Source: Pohlia nutans (Eukaryota > Streptophyta > Bryopsida > Bryales > Mniaceae). From it: a stretch of 64,000 nt of DNA. Position 1 is the stretch's first letter; every line of letters starts with the position of its first letter. Position numbers and translations under genes: made by a program. The notes beneath the pieces were generated by a model. It saw only the letters and a list, made by a program, of their open reading frames with translations, was not told the DNA's origin and searched no databases. This document shows positions 1-12,311 of the stretch, piece by piece. The stretch covers positions 10,790,501 to 10,854,500 of the forward strand of contig CM040086.1 in NCBI GenBank assembly GCA_022496805.1, given 5' to 3'.

Positions 1-79
1 TCCACTGCAAAGATCTCCTCCAGTGAAGAGAAAGTTTTTCTTCGTCCCCTGGAGTGTTCTTTGGTGGACACTCCAAATA

Positions 80-1941
80 CTATACACCACCTCGAAGATG
101 CGCCAATGACCATCTTTTGAGCTGCTCCTTAGTATAGATACAAGCATCAGATGTCTTGTCACACCATGAATCAAAGAAAGGAGGCACATCTTTCTTGTGA
201 ACTGCATTTTTAGGACCCAAATATCGAGTGAAGTACCTGGTCAAATGAATTTCAGAAATTAGAAACAAATGAACTAAAATTGCAATTTCATTTGATTGCA
301 TTGAACGTTGACATTTGAAATATAGAAGTACCTATACAATAAGCGTTTCTTGGTTAGTTCTGCCCCATCGTGCTCCAGAAATGCTTTGGACTTCGAAAAT
401 TGATTTGGACCTTTGAAAAATGAACTGTAGCCCTTATCCCACAACTTTATCCTCTACTTCTCCAAATAAGTAGCAAGAGAGTCTAGCTCATCGTCTGCAC
501 TCCCATGCAATATAATGTTGTTTGATTCAACCATACTGTCAAACTCCTTGACCACTGACTCCTCCAACTGCCAAGCAAAGGCATTCAAAATAAAATTGAA
601 ATAAACATCAATCATAATTGAAATAAACTTCAAAATTATAAAGAAATAAAATTCCACTTACCCCAGCATAGAATGCAGCCTTGTTCAAAGTTCAAACAGA
701 TTGAAAGTCGATCATCTGAGGATGTTTTGGGGAACCGAAGTGCCTGTTTATTCAAGGCTGAAGAGTTCCACGATCGCAGCCACCGCATCTTGTATTGTGG
801 CTCTACAGTTGCAGTGGCGCTCATCTGGAGCTTATCCAATGTCATTTCGGGTCGTGAGTTGACATTGACAGTGGGCTTTGATCTGCAAAAGCAAGAAATT
901 TGATCAAATTTCGAATCCAAATTATTGCAAAAACATATCAAATGGAGAAATAAGGCCTTATTTGTTAAATTGAGACAAAATGGTCATTTTGAGACTTCAA
1001 CTCTAAAACAATTATCGTCATTTATCGTCGAGTCGAAGATAAGATGAGACTATAACCTTTGGGCAATCAAAGGTTTTCATATATATTAATATATTAGAGT
1101 CTCAAATTACCGAATAGTCGCAAACTTGAACAGTTATAATGGTTTATCCTCGAGTCGAAGATAAAATTGAGGCTACACTTTGTCTCTTTTTAACGAATAA
1201 GGCCTTAAATGCTAATGACAGTACAAACATGATGAAGGAAATCACGGGTGAGACTCGGGTCTGCGACAGCTACCCACTTTTCAAGTTTAGATTTGATAAG
1301 TGACTTCACCGTTCTGTCCTTAGCCTTGAACATCGCCTCTGTGATGCCTTTAGAAGTACGTTCCTCAAGTGGAGTTTCCTCAAGTGGAGTTTCCTCCTTG
1401 TAAATTCTTGCAGCCTCATCAGAAGCATCTGCAATTTCTATCTGAAAAATAAAATGTCCAAATTGTTGAAGTTTTGAAATATTAATTCAAATCATAAGTC
1501 AAATAGTAGTTTAGAATAGAATTATTACCTTACAAATGAAGCGCACGAAGACATCTGTTGTCAGAGGATACCATGCCTTACTAGCTTTCTTGTTTTTGCA
1601 CTTCAAATAATCTTCAGTTGAAAGGAGATCTTTGAAGTATTCAAGTGGATATTGTTCAATTTTGGCTCACACGATACAAACTATGTACAAGATTACTCTT
1701 AACATGAGAGTTCTCCACTGAACTGCCACAATAGATGTACAATTACATATTAATTAACACTAAGTAGAAAAAGGAACAAGAAATGAAATGAGATACTAAA
1801 TGAATTGAATGTAAATAAAGTACTTACTCATTAATATCCGACATGGCCTCAATAAGTTGTCCAATATTCCCCTCTGGATCCAAACAAATGCATTTAAGCG
1901 AGATATGCCAACCACGTTGTCGTGTTGTAAATAGTTTCAAC
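80..1941 (-). pseudogene. Decayed multi-exon gene, unrecognised family (C-terminal part)
   Basis: Reading leftward, successive open segments are bounded by good splice signals: about 1935-1828 (donor GTAAGTA), 1722-about 1690 (acceptor ..GGCAG), about 1665-1530 (donor GTAATA), 1441 to about 1274 or 1210 (acceptor TTTTTCAG), 882-662, 567-332 and 236-80. The last junction keeps phase exactly (332 to 236, a split AGG codon) and the final exon ends in a stop at 80-82. Segments include ..QLIEAMSDIN, EYFKDLLSTEDYLKC, GITEAMFKAKDRTVKSLI and the C-terminal KNAVHKKDVPPFFDSW. It is broken: an in-frame TAG lies near 454 in the 567-332 exon, several stops interrupt the 882-662 exon, and a one-base frameshift lies near 1670. 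I do not recognise the family. It could be the tail of the gene whose ORF lies at 4338-4871, or a domesticated or decayed transposon gene. The exon structure is a by-eye model. Confidence 0.4.
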
Positions 1942-2139
1942 TTTTAAAAGAGAGTCAGAAGAGTAATCTAGAACCCCTGCGCATTAAGAGAACTAAAATA
2001 GGAGAATTGGGGTGTGGAAAGATCCACGGTTTTGGTTGTACTGCATCTTGTCACTTAGCTCAGGGTGAGTAGATGGCTAGCTGGCTGGTTATTTCCTGCT
2101 TTCACTAGCGATGCCAAGTTGCAGCTGCACAAACCGATT

Positions 2140-2225
2140 CAACGTGTCCGATAGGATTCGAACGCGGAACCGGATGACAACTAACGGGGGACTTCAACAA
2201 CCAGCTAAGTCCGCAACTTGGCGAC
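2140..2225 (-). mobile_element. tRNA-like SINE head (A and B boxes)
   Basis: On the minus strand an A-box-like CTTAGCTGGTTG (revcomp of 2198-2209) is followed about 40 nt later by a B-box-like GCGTTCGAATCC (revcomp of about 2153-2164), inside a stretch resembling a degenerate tRNA. That arrangement is the RNA polymerase III promoter of tRNA-derived SINEs. The element would continue leftward, perhaps to about 1990, but I could not find its tail or a target duplication. A decayed tRNA gene is the alternative; no clean acceptor stem was seen. Confidence 0.35.
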
Positions 2226-2521
2226 AATTGTTAACCGTGCGACGGTTTTATACTGTTTTTGGTTGACAGTTTGGCACTAGACTGATGGAGCATTGTTCCT
2301 AAATCAGATCTTTCAATATGGGTTATCTTTTGAGATAAAATTTGTGTGGATGATTATATTTGATTTTTTTTGGAACAACTGTTTCAATAATATTAGAATT
2401 TTGGTTTGGAGAGCAAGCTTCTTAGAGAAGCTATTGCACATAGTATAATAACAGCTCGATAGCTTTCATTTCATATATTATACCTTGAGTCAGTTTGACT
2501 TGTGTTTTAGTATTTGTGGTG

Positions 2522-2935
2522 ATGGATTCACAAGATCCTCTCGATTGGGAGCTGTCATTGTCATAACCGCTGGTTGATCCAGATCAACCATCAACTTCAA
2601 GACGGCGTGCACGAGATGAGACCGGACCTTCTGAGCGTCGAATTCAACCACGTGCAGGAGCTGAGATCCAACAGTTTTCTATGCCAGTTTTACAATTGGA
2701 TAAGAAAGCTTTGGTGATTGTACTGGAGATGGAGCGTGCGCTTTCAGGGAGCTACTAGATAGTGTTTGAAGGGTGTTTTGGGAACACAGCTGAAGGATCG
2801 ACGGTCACTCGCATTTCTAGCAAGGTAGACCATCGCCTTTGGCTTCAGGGACCGCTCAACCACTTGAGCAAAGAGCGAAGATCGAACTACATCGCTTCAA
2901 TACTACTTCGTATTTTGGAGTTTTTAAGTGTATGA
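2522..2935 (+). pseudogene. Short decayed ORF, unrecognised
   Basis: From an ATG at 2522 one frame can be followed for 138 codons to a TGA at 2933-2935, interrupted by only a TAA near codon 15 and a TAG about codon 77. The reading starts MDSQDPLDWEL and has a Ser/Arg/Pro-rich patch (PSTSRRRARDETGPSERR), then a helical-looking segment with LDKKALVIVLEMERAL. The bias toward one open frame in an AT-rich region suggests former coding sequence, possibly gag-like or a transposon accessory protein. No family is recognised. Confidence 0.25.
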
Positions 2936-4337
2936 AGTGAGTATTTCTTCTTTTAGGATTTTTTTGTGCTTTTCAACCTATGTTTATTAGGTTTGAAAAT
3001 CCACCATTTAGTTTTCGTTGTGTATGTAAGTTGGGAGAAAGGGGAATAGCTTATTTACCTCTTTGTAGAGAAAGAGGGGGCTTAGAAGTTGATAAAGGGA
3101 CTTGATAAGGTTGACAATGCATGCCCAATGGCATTGAAGATGCCGCATGGGCCTAGGTGAACCCCTTTCTCTCTCCTTCTTCCTCCCCTTTGGAGTATGT
3201 TGGCTTTAGGAAGGTCGTGTGTATTGTGAGTTTTGAGTTTTGAGTTGAGCTTGGAGTATGCTGTAGATCTTGTTGTTCGCTTCTCAAAAACCTATGAAGT
3301 GTTGTGAGATGATATGTTTTAAAGGAGCAGCACCTTTTTGAGTACAAAGAGGTCTGTTGCCATGTATTTTTATTACCGTGACTTCGAGGAGTCACTATGT
3401 TTTGTAAAAACATTTTCTAAGCGTGGTATTTGGAGAGTTTGTGCATCTTGAGGTTGTGTTTCTAAAAAGTTATCAAGTGAATGATTTGAAGTTAGTATGA
3501 GGCCGTTATGCCTATTTGAAGTAGTGAGGGTTTCATACCCTCTTAACATGGGAGCGGTTTCAAATGGGTGTTTTTGATTTGATCTCATGACCTTTATATA
3601 AAAATTTTGAGGTTGAGATTTTGAGAGTTTTTAACATAACTGGTAAGCTTTCCATAGAGCTATTATACATTGAATTTGGAGCTTTTGAGTGTAGTTGGCA
3701 CTCTTTTTAGTGAAGTGATGTCTGCTGCCTTCAAATTTTGAAGGCCTTACTTCTACTGTCCATATAGTTTTGTGTTTTAACTTCTAATACTTGAGTTTTG
3801 ACAAGCTTGTAGTATGTTTTAGTAGCATTCCAACAACATATTGCTTGTTTAATTCAGATTTTGTATGATAACTTAGTGATTAATCAAAGTAGGAAGAAAA
3901 TCACAATTATAGTTTCTTCAAATTAACAAAAGATATACCAAGGGTATATCTAGGAGAAGGGTATTTAGATAAAGGGTATAAAGGGGGTCAGGGTATCAAA
4001 AGGTAAGCACTTCAAAGGGTTAAGGGTAATTAGAAATAATTACCTTAATCACGTTTATTTGACGCTGATTATAATTAATTAACTTTAACTTTGTTTAATT
4101 AACTTAATCAAGGTTAAAAACTAATCAAGATTACAATTTTAATTAATCATGTTTGGTTTAACTAATCTTTGATTAATTACTTATAATTAACTATGCTAAC
4201 CTAATGTCAATTAGGTCTATTTAACACAACTAAACTAAACCTTTTTAACTTATGCGTGAGTGAATATGTGTTGATTAGGATGACTCTTGTTACGTAGTTT
4301 AAATACTCCTCCTATTTCTCCACTGACTTAGGTGCAG
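2936..4337. other. AT-rich stretch without a recognisable gene
   Basis: ORFs here are short and lack splice or motif support. From about 3870 to 4310 the sequence is very AT-rich, with repeated TTAATTAA/TTAACTT-like words. No tRNA, inverted repeat or tandem array of note was seen. Confidence 0.5.
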
Positions 4338-4871
4338 CTAAAAACCCAGAGTTTTCCTAAGGCTAATTCTCTCTACCCGACAACGTTCATCATTATATCT
4401 CTCCCGAATGACCTTTGACCATGCATGCAACCTATGATTTCCATCCCACACATAGAACATGTGATTGGAAAATGAAATCAAATCGAGGTTAGACTGAAGC
4501 ATAGTCTCAAATGTCTCATTTTCTGCAATCCAATGTTTATTCCACGAGGAGCGGTGCTCATCAGTAACGGGCACCATTTTATCTCGACCATCATGAATAG
4601 AGACGTAGAAGACCCGATCAACCTCTCTGTATCCGTGTACAAAATCTGCTATAAGTTTCTCCACATCAAGACCCAACACAAGTCTTACATCAGGCAACGA
4701 TGTCATTCGACATAGCGGAATTCGAAATCTTGATTTTAAAGTGGGCTTCATACACATAGACGTGATAATTGAATTTGAGTTAAACTTCTCTTTCAACCGA
4801 ATGTTGCCCTCCGCAACGCCACAATCTATGGCTAATTCCTCATCCACGGCTTTTTTTTCTGCTCCCTCCAT
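4338..4871 (-). pseudogene. 177-codon ORF with a WDGNHR motif, possible exon of a larger decayed gene
   Basis: An ATG at 4871-4869 opens a 177-codon frame. The N-terminus is acidic (MEGAEKKAVDEELAIDCG). The middle reads ADFVHGYREVDRVFYVSI, then SSWNKHW, and the end carries YVWDGNHRLHAWSKVI followed by ISLRKTLGF and a TAG. The WDGNHR-L-AW segment resembles the DGHHRLEA loop of ParB/Srx-like nuclease folds, but that is similarity by eye only. Just after the stop, a +1 shift would continue LAAPKSVEK, so a frameshift or an unrecognised splice is likely. An upstream TTTTTAAAAATGTAG could be a splice acceptor. The decayed exons at 80-1941 lie downstream on the same strand and may have belonged to the same gene. 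Confidence 0.4.
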
Positions 4872-5006
4872 TGTAGGAAAATCCTACATTTTTAAAAATC
4901 AAGCTCATTTCACCAATCAGAAGCACAAAAATAACCCATACACTTAAATTTAGATATCATAAAAGTGGTCAAAACGATTACAAAAGTGGTCAAAACGACT
5001 ATATTT

Positions 5007-5325
5007 CACCGCCTCAATACCGAGTAGTTCAATACCGAACCCTCCCGATTCCCTCAAAGTTGCCCAAGATTCTGGTAGCTCAAAATGATGAGTATGCAAG
5101 GACTAATATTTACACTGCCTCAGTACCAAGGAGTTCAATTCTGACCTCTCCCGATTCCCTCAAAGCTACCGAAGAAACTGCCAGCTAAAACGGCGAGTAC
5201 GCGACGTCTAATTATTGCACCTCCTCGATACCGAGGAGTTCATTTGCAGCCGCCAAACAGAACTTTCAACTCAATGTGCAAGATTGCAACTACGACAGTT
5301 TTCATCTCCTCGGTACCGAGGAGTT
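5007..5325. repeat. Tandem repeat, unit about 106 bp
   Basis: Units start near 5007, 5113, 5219 and 5304. Each opens with a variant of CCTCGATACCGAGGAGTTC; the first two also share CTCCCGATTCCCTCAAAG about 30 bp in. Spacing is 106, 106 and 85 bp, and the later units are diverged. The core word CTCGGTACCGAG is itself a palindrome in the last unit. Confidence 0.7.
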
Positions 5326-5650
5326 GTTTATTTGCCCCAAAATTAAGACACCAACAACAAGTGAACAACAAGATTAAAGCAATCGTAAGTCCACTTCATT
5401 CTGCGTTTCCATTGCGCCGCTCAGTCCGCCGCAGTGTTGTTGCATCACACAAGGGTTTCCGCACCACACCGGGGTTGAGAAGAGAAGAAAATAAAGGTAC
5501 GGTTCAACTCCATATACACCCCCAAAATCCTAAACTAGACTACAAAAAAAAAAAAAAAAAAAAAAAAATAAGGAAGAAATTGGTTTAGAGGTTTCTTTCC
5601 TAGAAAGCAGAGCTCCCAGACTTAGTCATTTCCGACTTATCCTCTCCCCC

Positions 5651-6787
5651 ATGGTCCATCAGCCTCGTCTCGATGATCCGAAGCGTCTTCTGGATTGTGT
5701 CACCCTAGAGGCATCCTCGGTCACTACCGTCTTCTTTGATGAGCCCCCTTGGCCTGACAGGATCCTCGCACACGAATTGCTCGAATTTCCGCTTCTGTCT
5801 GCCGACTTCGAGAGAGAAGATTGGCTCTCTGAGCTGTTGAATTCCTCTGTGCTTGACAGCTCGTTGTAGAAGCCCTCTGTCTGCGAGAATCACCTTTAGT
5901 TTGTCTGTGCGCGTGTGCGCTGAGTCGGAGGAGTTCCCTCCATGACCACGATTTCCCCCTTTGACATTAGGCCAATGCTTGAACCTCAACCAATTGTCTA
6001 TAGCGGGAGGAATACTCCCAGGCGCTCCCTCTACAAGTCTCTCACGAATGCCAAGCAGAGTGACACAAAGGTAATGCCAGTACAAGAAGCGGGAATTCTT
6101 GTTTGCAGGTCTTAATGGCCATTACAACCCTTTCCTCTTCGAAATTCCTAATTGCAACAAGAACTCTGGATTCCACAATTGTTTAACCTTACTAAGTATA
6201 TAAGTGTTCGCTCCCTTTGAGATGCTCCAAGTTTTAAGTAAATGTTAAACTCTACTGAAATCAGCTGTGACTTCTATAGCGGCCGACATCATGTCAATAA
6301 ATTGCAATGCGAGTGCACAAAAGAGTAGCTACCTTAAACGTAAGATATATCTACAGCCCGACACTACTGCATTCATTGGAGTCAAAATATATTTGAAGTC
6401 GCGAATCTCTCGCGAAACCCCCTTAATGCAAACATCCACGGGTAAGTCTACAAGGAGAAGGCGATGGAAAATCTTGATATTTCTCTGCTCTAGCTATAAA
6501 TTTGCACCAACAAAGTACAGGAATCGATTGACAACGACGACGCATTTGTTGCATTGAAAGTGCTGCGCATTTGTGGCATGAATCACCACCACTACAAGCG
6601 GGTGAAGTAAAGGGAAAACCTCATGTTCGAGGAAGGCAACATGTATCAAGAGATCTCTTCCGCATGTCACCAGGTCATCAACCTCTATAACTAACAAGTC
6701 ACTGCTTTTACTTCCACACTTGTAGATATTTTCTCTCGTCGAAGTTTCACGATTTTCCACAATCGTAGTCATTAAATATGTTGTCAT
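5651..6787 (-). other. Exon-like fragments, coding status unclear
   Basis: Three leftward open stretches are worth noting. 6787-6494 reads through 97 codons. About 6447-6330 contains LPVDVCIKGVSREIRDFKYI and ends at a GTAGCT donor. 6085-5705 is open for 126 codons and charged (KFEQFVCEDPVRPRG). The 5.65-5.9 kb part is open in more than one frame, so openness alone proves little. They lie upstream of, and on the same strand as, the ORF at 4338-4871, so they may be 5' exons of the same decayed gene. No family is recognised. Confidence 0.2.
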
Positions 6788-6879
6788 TTCAACTTGCTAC
6801 GATTCTAGAGTGAAGCAAACTCTGATTTGAGTAAATCCATGCATGCCATACAAGATTGAAAAAACATTGAGGACACAAT

Positions 6880-6906
6880 ATGTCCTCACGGTCCTTTAGG
6901 GGTTAA
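6880..6906. repeat. Right terminus of a TTAA-flanked element (left end not found)
   Basis: The sequence CACGGTCCTTTAGGGGTTAA matches the right end of the element at 29873-31177 (CGGTCCTTTAGGGGTTAA). No matching left end was found in the preceding 2 kb, so this is probably a truncated copy. Confidence 0.45.
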
Positions 6907-7601
6907 GCTGAATGTTAGCATCAATATAATGTATTGTCATTAAATTTAATTATTAAAATAAAATTACAAAATTATCATATTTTAAGAAAGTTTTTAGATG
7001 ATTTTTTTAATTTTGTTTACAAAATTAATTTGATAGAGGCATAAGATTGAAGATTGTAAGGCCACAAGACCGAGCCTAATGAAACATTTAAACACATAAT
7101 TAATGACTTTGGAAAGAACTTTCAACATCAAAATCACCAGGTGTTAAACCTTACGAGCGGTAAAATGTCGAAATGCTATAAAATTGCTGAAAATTTATAT
7201 TTTTAGCTAGCGAATAGTTTTTCTAGGGCTGAAATGATCTTCAACGTCTTCAAAAACTAGAAGAAGTTGATCTTCAAGATCTTCAACGTCACCTACCTGC
7301 ACTATCACATTTTCCTGTAAAATAACGTACACATGTAGGTTTACACACGTCTATTGTTTGAGTATGCAATCTTAAATACACAACATCAAATACACTTTTA
7401 CCTGCTTGTGCTTCAGATAATCCATTTTATAGGTTTGCACGCTCGAAGGTTAGATGATCTCATCCTTAGTAGTGTCGAATTATGGGCTAAATAGTTCAAT
7501 CTTCTCCACGCTGCGAGGGTCGTCAAAATCAAAGACAACCCTACCTATATCACCCTTATCAATAACTTGTACGATTTTTAAAAAGTTAGAGTCTATGAAC
7601 T

Positions 7602-8755
7602 ATGGTTAAAGAAGGAGCTTCGAGGTTAAAGCGGAGGTTGAAGCACACTAAAAGTCTAATGTATCTTTTAAAAAAACTCAAAGGCATAAATATTTTCATA
7701 CTTCTTCACACAGTAGGCACGAACTCGTTCATGACTCCGGCGTGTGCCAAGAGGTTGCAATTGGAGCAAACGGCGACCGCGGAGTCGGTCAATGTAGTGA
7801 TTACACAAGGAAACAACTTTGCGACGTACTTGGTGCGGGACTTAAAGTTCTTTATGGAGATGAAAGATTAGGGTAGACCGCTTTAAAACTTTCAAAAAGA
7901 CCTCATAGTGTGCGATTTAGAAGTACTAGATACAATCTTGGAAAACACTTTCATGGATTATTATGAGATACAGATTAAGAGAAGACCGAATTCGCATGTG
8001 ATGATGATGAATGAGAAAATCAAACCCGATAATCTTTAGTTCAGCAGGTGACCAATCTAAGATGGTCTTAAAATCTTTGTAGAAATAAATATTAGAAAAA
8101 CAATTTGTGATCACCATTAGGGATACTTAATTCTTAAGAAATAAACGCATGGGCACTACAAAGCATGACTATTTTTTAAATAAAAATTTGTCTAAGTTAT
8201 AGCAACAGTTTCATGCCGTGGTAAATGAACCGTAGCCAGATGCATTGCCCCCGAGAAGAGAGGTAGATCATAAGATAGAACCCATACCAGGTGCGACGCT
8301 TGAAAATAAAGTGCCGTACCGGTTTGGTCAAGTAGAATATCATTAACTAAAGAAAAAATTAGATGAATTCTTAAAGAGGTTTACGTTAAGCCAAGTAAGT
8401 CGCCATTCAGAGCTTCGGTCTTCTTTGTAAGTAAATAGGATGGCAAGTATTAAATGTACATAGGCTATAAAGCCCTTAACAAAGTAATTATAAAGAACAA
8501 TTACCTCTTGCCAAGAATTGATAATTTCTTAAAACCATTCAGAGAGTGTAAGTTCTTTAGTCGAATTGATTAGAAATCTGACTATCATCAAATTAAGATA
8601 AGAGAACAGGATGTGTTCAAAACGGCGATGAGGAGTACATATGGGTCATACGAGTTCGTTGTAATACCCTTTAGGCTTTGTAACGCTCTTGCCACTTTCA
8701 CCGCCTTAATGAATTGCATCTTTTATAGAGTAACAGAAGTGTTTGTGATGGTGTC
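7602..8755 (+). pseudogene. Decayed Ty3/gypsy retrotransposon: protease and first half of reverse transcriptase
   Basis: Codons 7602-7871 resemble the retropepsin region of plant Ty3/gypsy elements (SFMTPACAKRLQLE). After frameshifts, 7900-8010 gives LEVLDTILENTFMDYYE and 8240-8350 gives LPPRREVDHKIEPIPGA and KVPYRFGQVEYH, the linker into reverse transcriptase. From about 8385 the conserved palm/fingers blocks are legible with scattered stops: SPFRASVFFVSK, YKALNKVIIKNNYLLPRID, KSDYHQIKIREQD and YGSYEFVVIPFRLCNALATF. The reading stops at FVMV, just before where the catalytic YxDD motif should be. The second half reappears at 14041. Stops and frameshifts are numerous, so the copy is dead. Confidence 0.85.
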
Positions 8756-9687
8756 TTAATATCACCCGCGATTTCTTAATATCTAACGGTCGAATAGGTC
8801 ATCACAGTTTTTCTTGCTTCAAATCGAGCTCAAGCCAAAAATATTCCGTAATCTAGCCATGTGTCTACACCCCTCGCACTCTAGACTCTTGTCTCTTGCT
8901 CCCTTGTGAGTCAAAAACCGGTCGTCCGATTTATGATCACAAATGGGCCGGTGGTGGGTGCGAATGTATGTCTTCCAAGCAATGGACCTCCTTGTTTCCT
9001 GTGCGATTAAGTGAACTCAATCTATCCTTGGCACTTAGCCTGCAAAACTGAGCTTAGTTTTGTGAATGAAGGCTCTTAACTAGGTTTTTTGGGCTTATAT
9101 CTAACAATTTCAGCACACCTTCTAGACTTGCAAAAGTGAATAAGTCAATTTAGAGCTTCCCATATCCCTTCCTAATGCAACCTAAACCACCACACTTACT
9201 ACCAACCACCTTAGCAATGCATAAACTCAATTTAAACATAAATTAGGGTTTTCTGAAGAATTTTGGGCAGCGCTTCCGCGTCATGCCAAAAACTCAGAAA
9301 TTTAACCCTAAACTTAAAACACAATCAAATTGGACGAAGGAACTCGGGCAGTGCTTCCGCGTCTCTCCCTTCACCGTCCCAAAATTCACCACAAGATCAT
9401 ACAATCAGCATAAAACCATCCAAACATCAACAATCATAAATAGTTCACTTTCACAACACAATCTTGAATTTTTACACACACAAGAAATATTAAGTGATTA
9501 GCTCACCATTTCCACATCCATGTTGCTTTTTAACTCACTAATGGTTTACTGATCATGCAATGGAACTTGAAACGCAAAAAAAAAACAAAAAAAAACAAGC
9601 AAGGAGCGCTCCTTCCATAATATCACGCTGTCAGTTTTCCGTATTGTCACCGTTTTGCACTGCCGCAGCTTGTACGTGCCTCCGAAA

Positions 9688-9963
9688 ACCTCCTTTCACT
9701 TCCGCGACCGTTGCTCCCTCGTCCTTGCTCTAAATGCCTTGAGCTTAGACTTTTTGGAAAGCCAACTTAATCATCTTGCTTGTCCTCATTCCTCAAAACC
9801 AGATCTTGATTCGCCTCCACCTCCGAGATATCGTCCTCCAAGTCTTGGGCTCGAACTCTGTGATGGCAACAATACCTCCCTTCACTTCCGCGGCCGTTGC
9901 TCCCTCGTCCTTGCTCCAAATGATTTGAGCTTAGACTTTTTGGAAAGCCGATTTGATCATCTA
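9688..9963. repeat. Two-copy tandem duplication, spacing about 193 bp
   Basis: A block beginning TTCACTTCCGCGACCGTTGC at about 9689 recurs with few changes at about 9882. Both copies run through CTCCCTCGTCCTTGCTC and GAGCTTAGACTTTTTGGAAA for about 90 bp. Open frames across it on both strands reflect the GC-rich repeat rather than clear coding. Confidence 0.7.
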
Positions 9964-11106
9964 CAACCCCTCCAATTTTCAAGACCTAACTACCTTTGCT
10001 CTAGCATCTATCTACCAAAGAAAATCAACCTATCCTATGTGATTCGAGGGAGAGAGAAGAGAATGATCCCCCTTGGGCTTCAACCCAAGGGTTTTGCCCC
10101 CTCTCCATCCGTTGCACTTCATCCAACTAGAACTCATCCAAGAACCCTACTCTAGTAAACACACCCTAAACTATTAGTTACCGAGTCTTTTTTAGGTATT
10201 AAAAATAGGACTAGGTCTTTTACCAATAGTCCCACGTTTACTTCCCAACAATAGCAAAACTTCTACTTCCTACATCAACCGCAAAATACCGTAAAATACA
10301 CAAAAATCCACGATTAGTTGGTTAGAACACAAAATACGGCAAAAATACCCAAAAACTAGGACAATTCAACCGGCACATAACGACTCCAATCACATACATT
10401 AATAATCCTACCAAATTAAATACGCAGCTAAACCGCTGCAATTAGGAAAATACGATCAAGATTTCACGAAAAAATGCCGCGGTAAGAGTTTACCGCGGCC
10501 GTGGACCGTTTCGACGGTTCAGATCCCTGGTCGGATTCCTTCTCACCCGAAAATGCTCGATGCTCCCCGTCTTGTTCCTTGCGTTTAGAATTATAATGCA
10601 GAAAGGTATTCTTCGGTGCCAACTCCTACTGTCCAGCATACTCAGTTAGCGCGGAAACACAATGATACAATGTATAGTGTCACGTTTGCAAAGGAGTCAA
10701 GCTTTGAAGAGGCAATTGTCACACAACCCTCTGCAGAAACTCTATGATAGTTAGGAATGTCTCCTAACGAAATTCATGAATGCCTCACTTATAGTCACGC
10801 ATACCCGCATGTTCGCCTACAACTCTATCTTTTCACTAGACATGACGATAGGGCAAGGCAATATTATTACTTGACCAAAATCTTCAAATCTGCACCCATA
10901 GACACAAACACAAGTCTTAGCCAAAATTATCAGATAGTCATTCGTTTCAATAATAACTATCACAATATGTCTAAAGATCAAGTCCAAATTGTCGCCGCTT
11001 TTAGATTCCAATTTATAAGTGTACATTGATTACATTTTATTGTTCTCTAAACATGGCTTACGAAATCTTATTCTTTTAACTCGAAGACGATTTTCTAAAG
11101 TATCAT

Positions 11107-12311
11107 AGAGGTACTTACATTTTTTGATGCGGTCAGGTGTGATCTTGATCGCAAAGGCAGCACAATTAAATTTAACTTTTGGATCTCCACGAAAGTACAT
11201 CGTAGTTACCATGCAGAACTTTTGGTCAATGTATCCGATATCTGAGACCTCCCATAATAAGCTCTGTAGAGCTTCATGATGTCCGCCTTGAATGCAATGT
11301 CTTTCTATATGCTTACATAGCTGCGGCCAATATTTTCGAGGCTGAGCGTTTTTCTTGTTCCCTCCTTCTTATTCCAGTACTTGTTCCAAATCGTAGAGTC
11401 GTTATTTTTAAGCTGGATTGAATCCGGGTTAGGACCATCGATTTCCAAGTCGGCGTTAAAATGAAACCATTCGACGTCGTACATGGCGCCCCTATCGCGA
11501 AAGCTAGACACTTTTGGTACATTTTTTTTCAGAAGAGTGATGAGTTCATTCGGTATGTTGTTCCCTCCCTTCAACTCCAAGCCGGTGCTCGAAATCGATC
11601 TTTCATGACCATCTTTGTAATGTGCATTCGAACTTCTGTCTACACTCTCACTTTGATCTTCGTTCATGCTCTCCTTTTCATCCTCGTTGTCCTCTTCGTC
11701 AATATCATCCTCAAATTCCTCCACTTCGTCAAAATCCGTGTATTAGGAGTCAGTGAAGGTTCCGGTATCCTCATCTTCAGATTTGGTTGGGCCAGTTTCT
11801 TCTTCAAATTCACTTGAGGAGAAAACCTGTGGCATCTACATGATATAGGCACGCTTCTGTTGTTTAGTATCAACATCATCCACCTCAAAACCCTTTTTTC
11901 CAAGGGATTTTATGTTAGAGTCTGATCGCTTGGTTAAAGTCAGCTCATCTTTAGCCATTTCCGACTCCACCTTGTCCTTTACCATTGCCGTTGATTCGCT
12001 CTTCTACACGCTAGACTTCGAGGCAGTCTTCGCCATGCTATACTCCGTTTGTTTCTAGTAACTAAGTTTCTTCTTCGTGACTTCTCGCTTCTCCGGTCCT
12101 CTCGCTTTTCCATGCACCCTCGCTTCTCCTTTCTCGCCACCTTCTTTTTTTTTTTACTTGCCTCAGAGCTCTTCCCTATTCCTCCAGAATCTTCTCCTAA
12201 CCCTTCGGGCTCTTCTATTTGCTCCGCTCGGCTTCCGGCTTTGAATTTCGGCTTTGAATTTCGGCTTTTGCCTTTCGCTACGACGGACTTATTCTTTCTC
12301 GTCGCGTGCAT
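11107..12311 (-). pseudogene. Decayed ORF with a lysine/arginine-rich start and acidic middle, unrecognised
   Basis: An ATG at 12311 starts a strongly basic segment (MHATRKNKSVVAKGKS.., later KKKKKVARKEKRG). In the next 600 bp one frame is followed through AKDELTLTKRSDSNIKSLG, SSEFEEETGPTKSEDED and the acidic EEFEDDIDEEDNEDEKES, with stops near 12050, 12000, 11840 and 11745. It continues to DSTIWNKYWNKKEG at about 11380. A shift then opens CKHIERHCIQGGHHEALQ, KFCMVTTMYFRGDPKV and ITPDRIKKCK, ending at a GTACCT donor near 11107. The basic-then-acidic layout resembles nuclear or DNA-binding transposon accessory proteins, but no domain is recognised. WNKYW here and WNKHW at 4338-4871 may mark a shared family. 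Several nonsense codons and at least one frameshift mean it is not functional as read. Confidence 0.35.
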
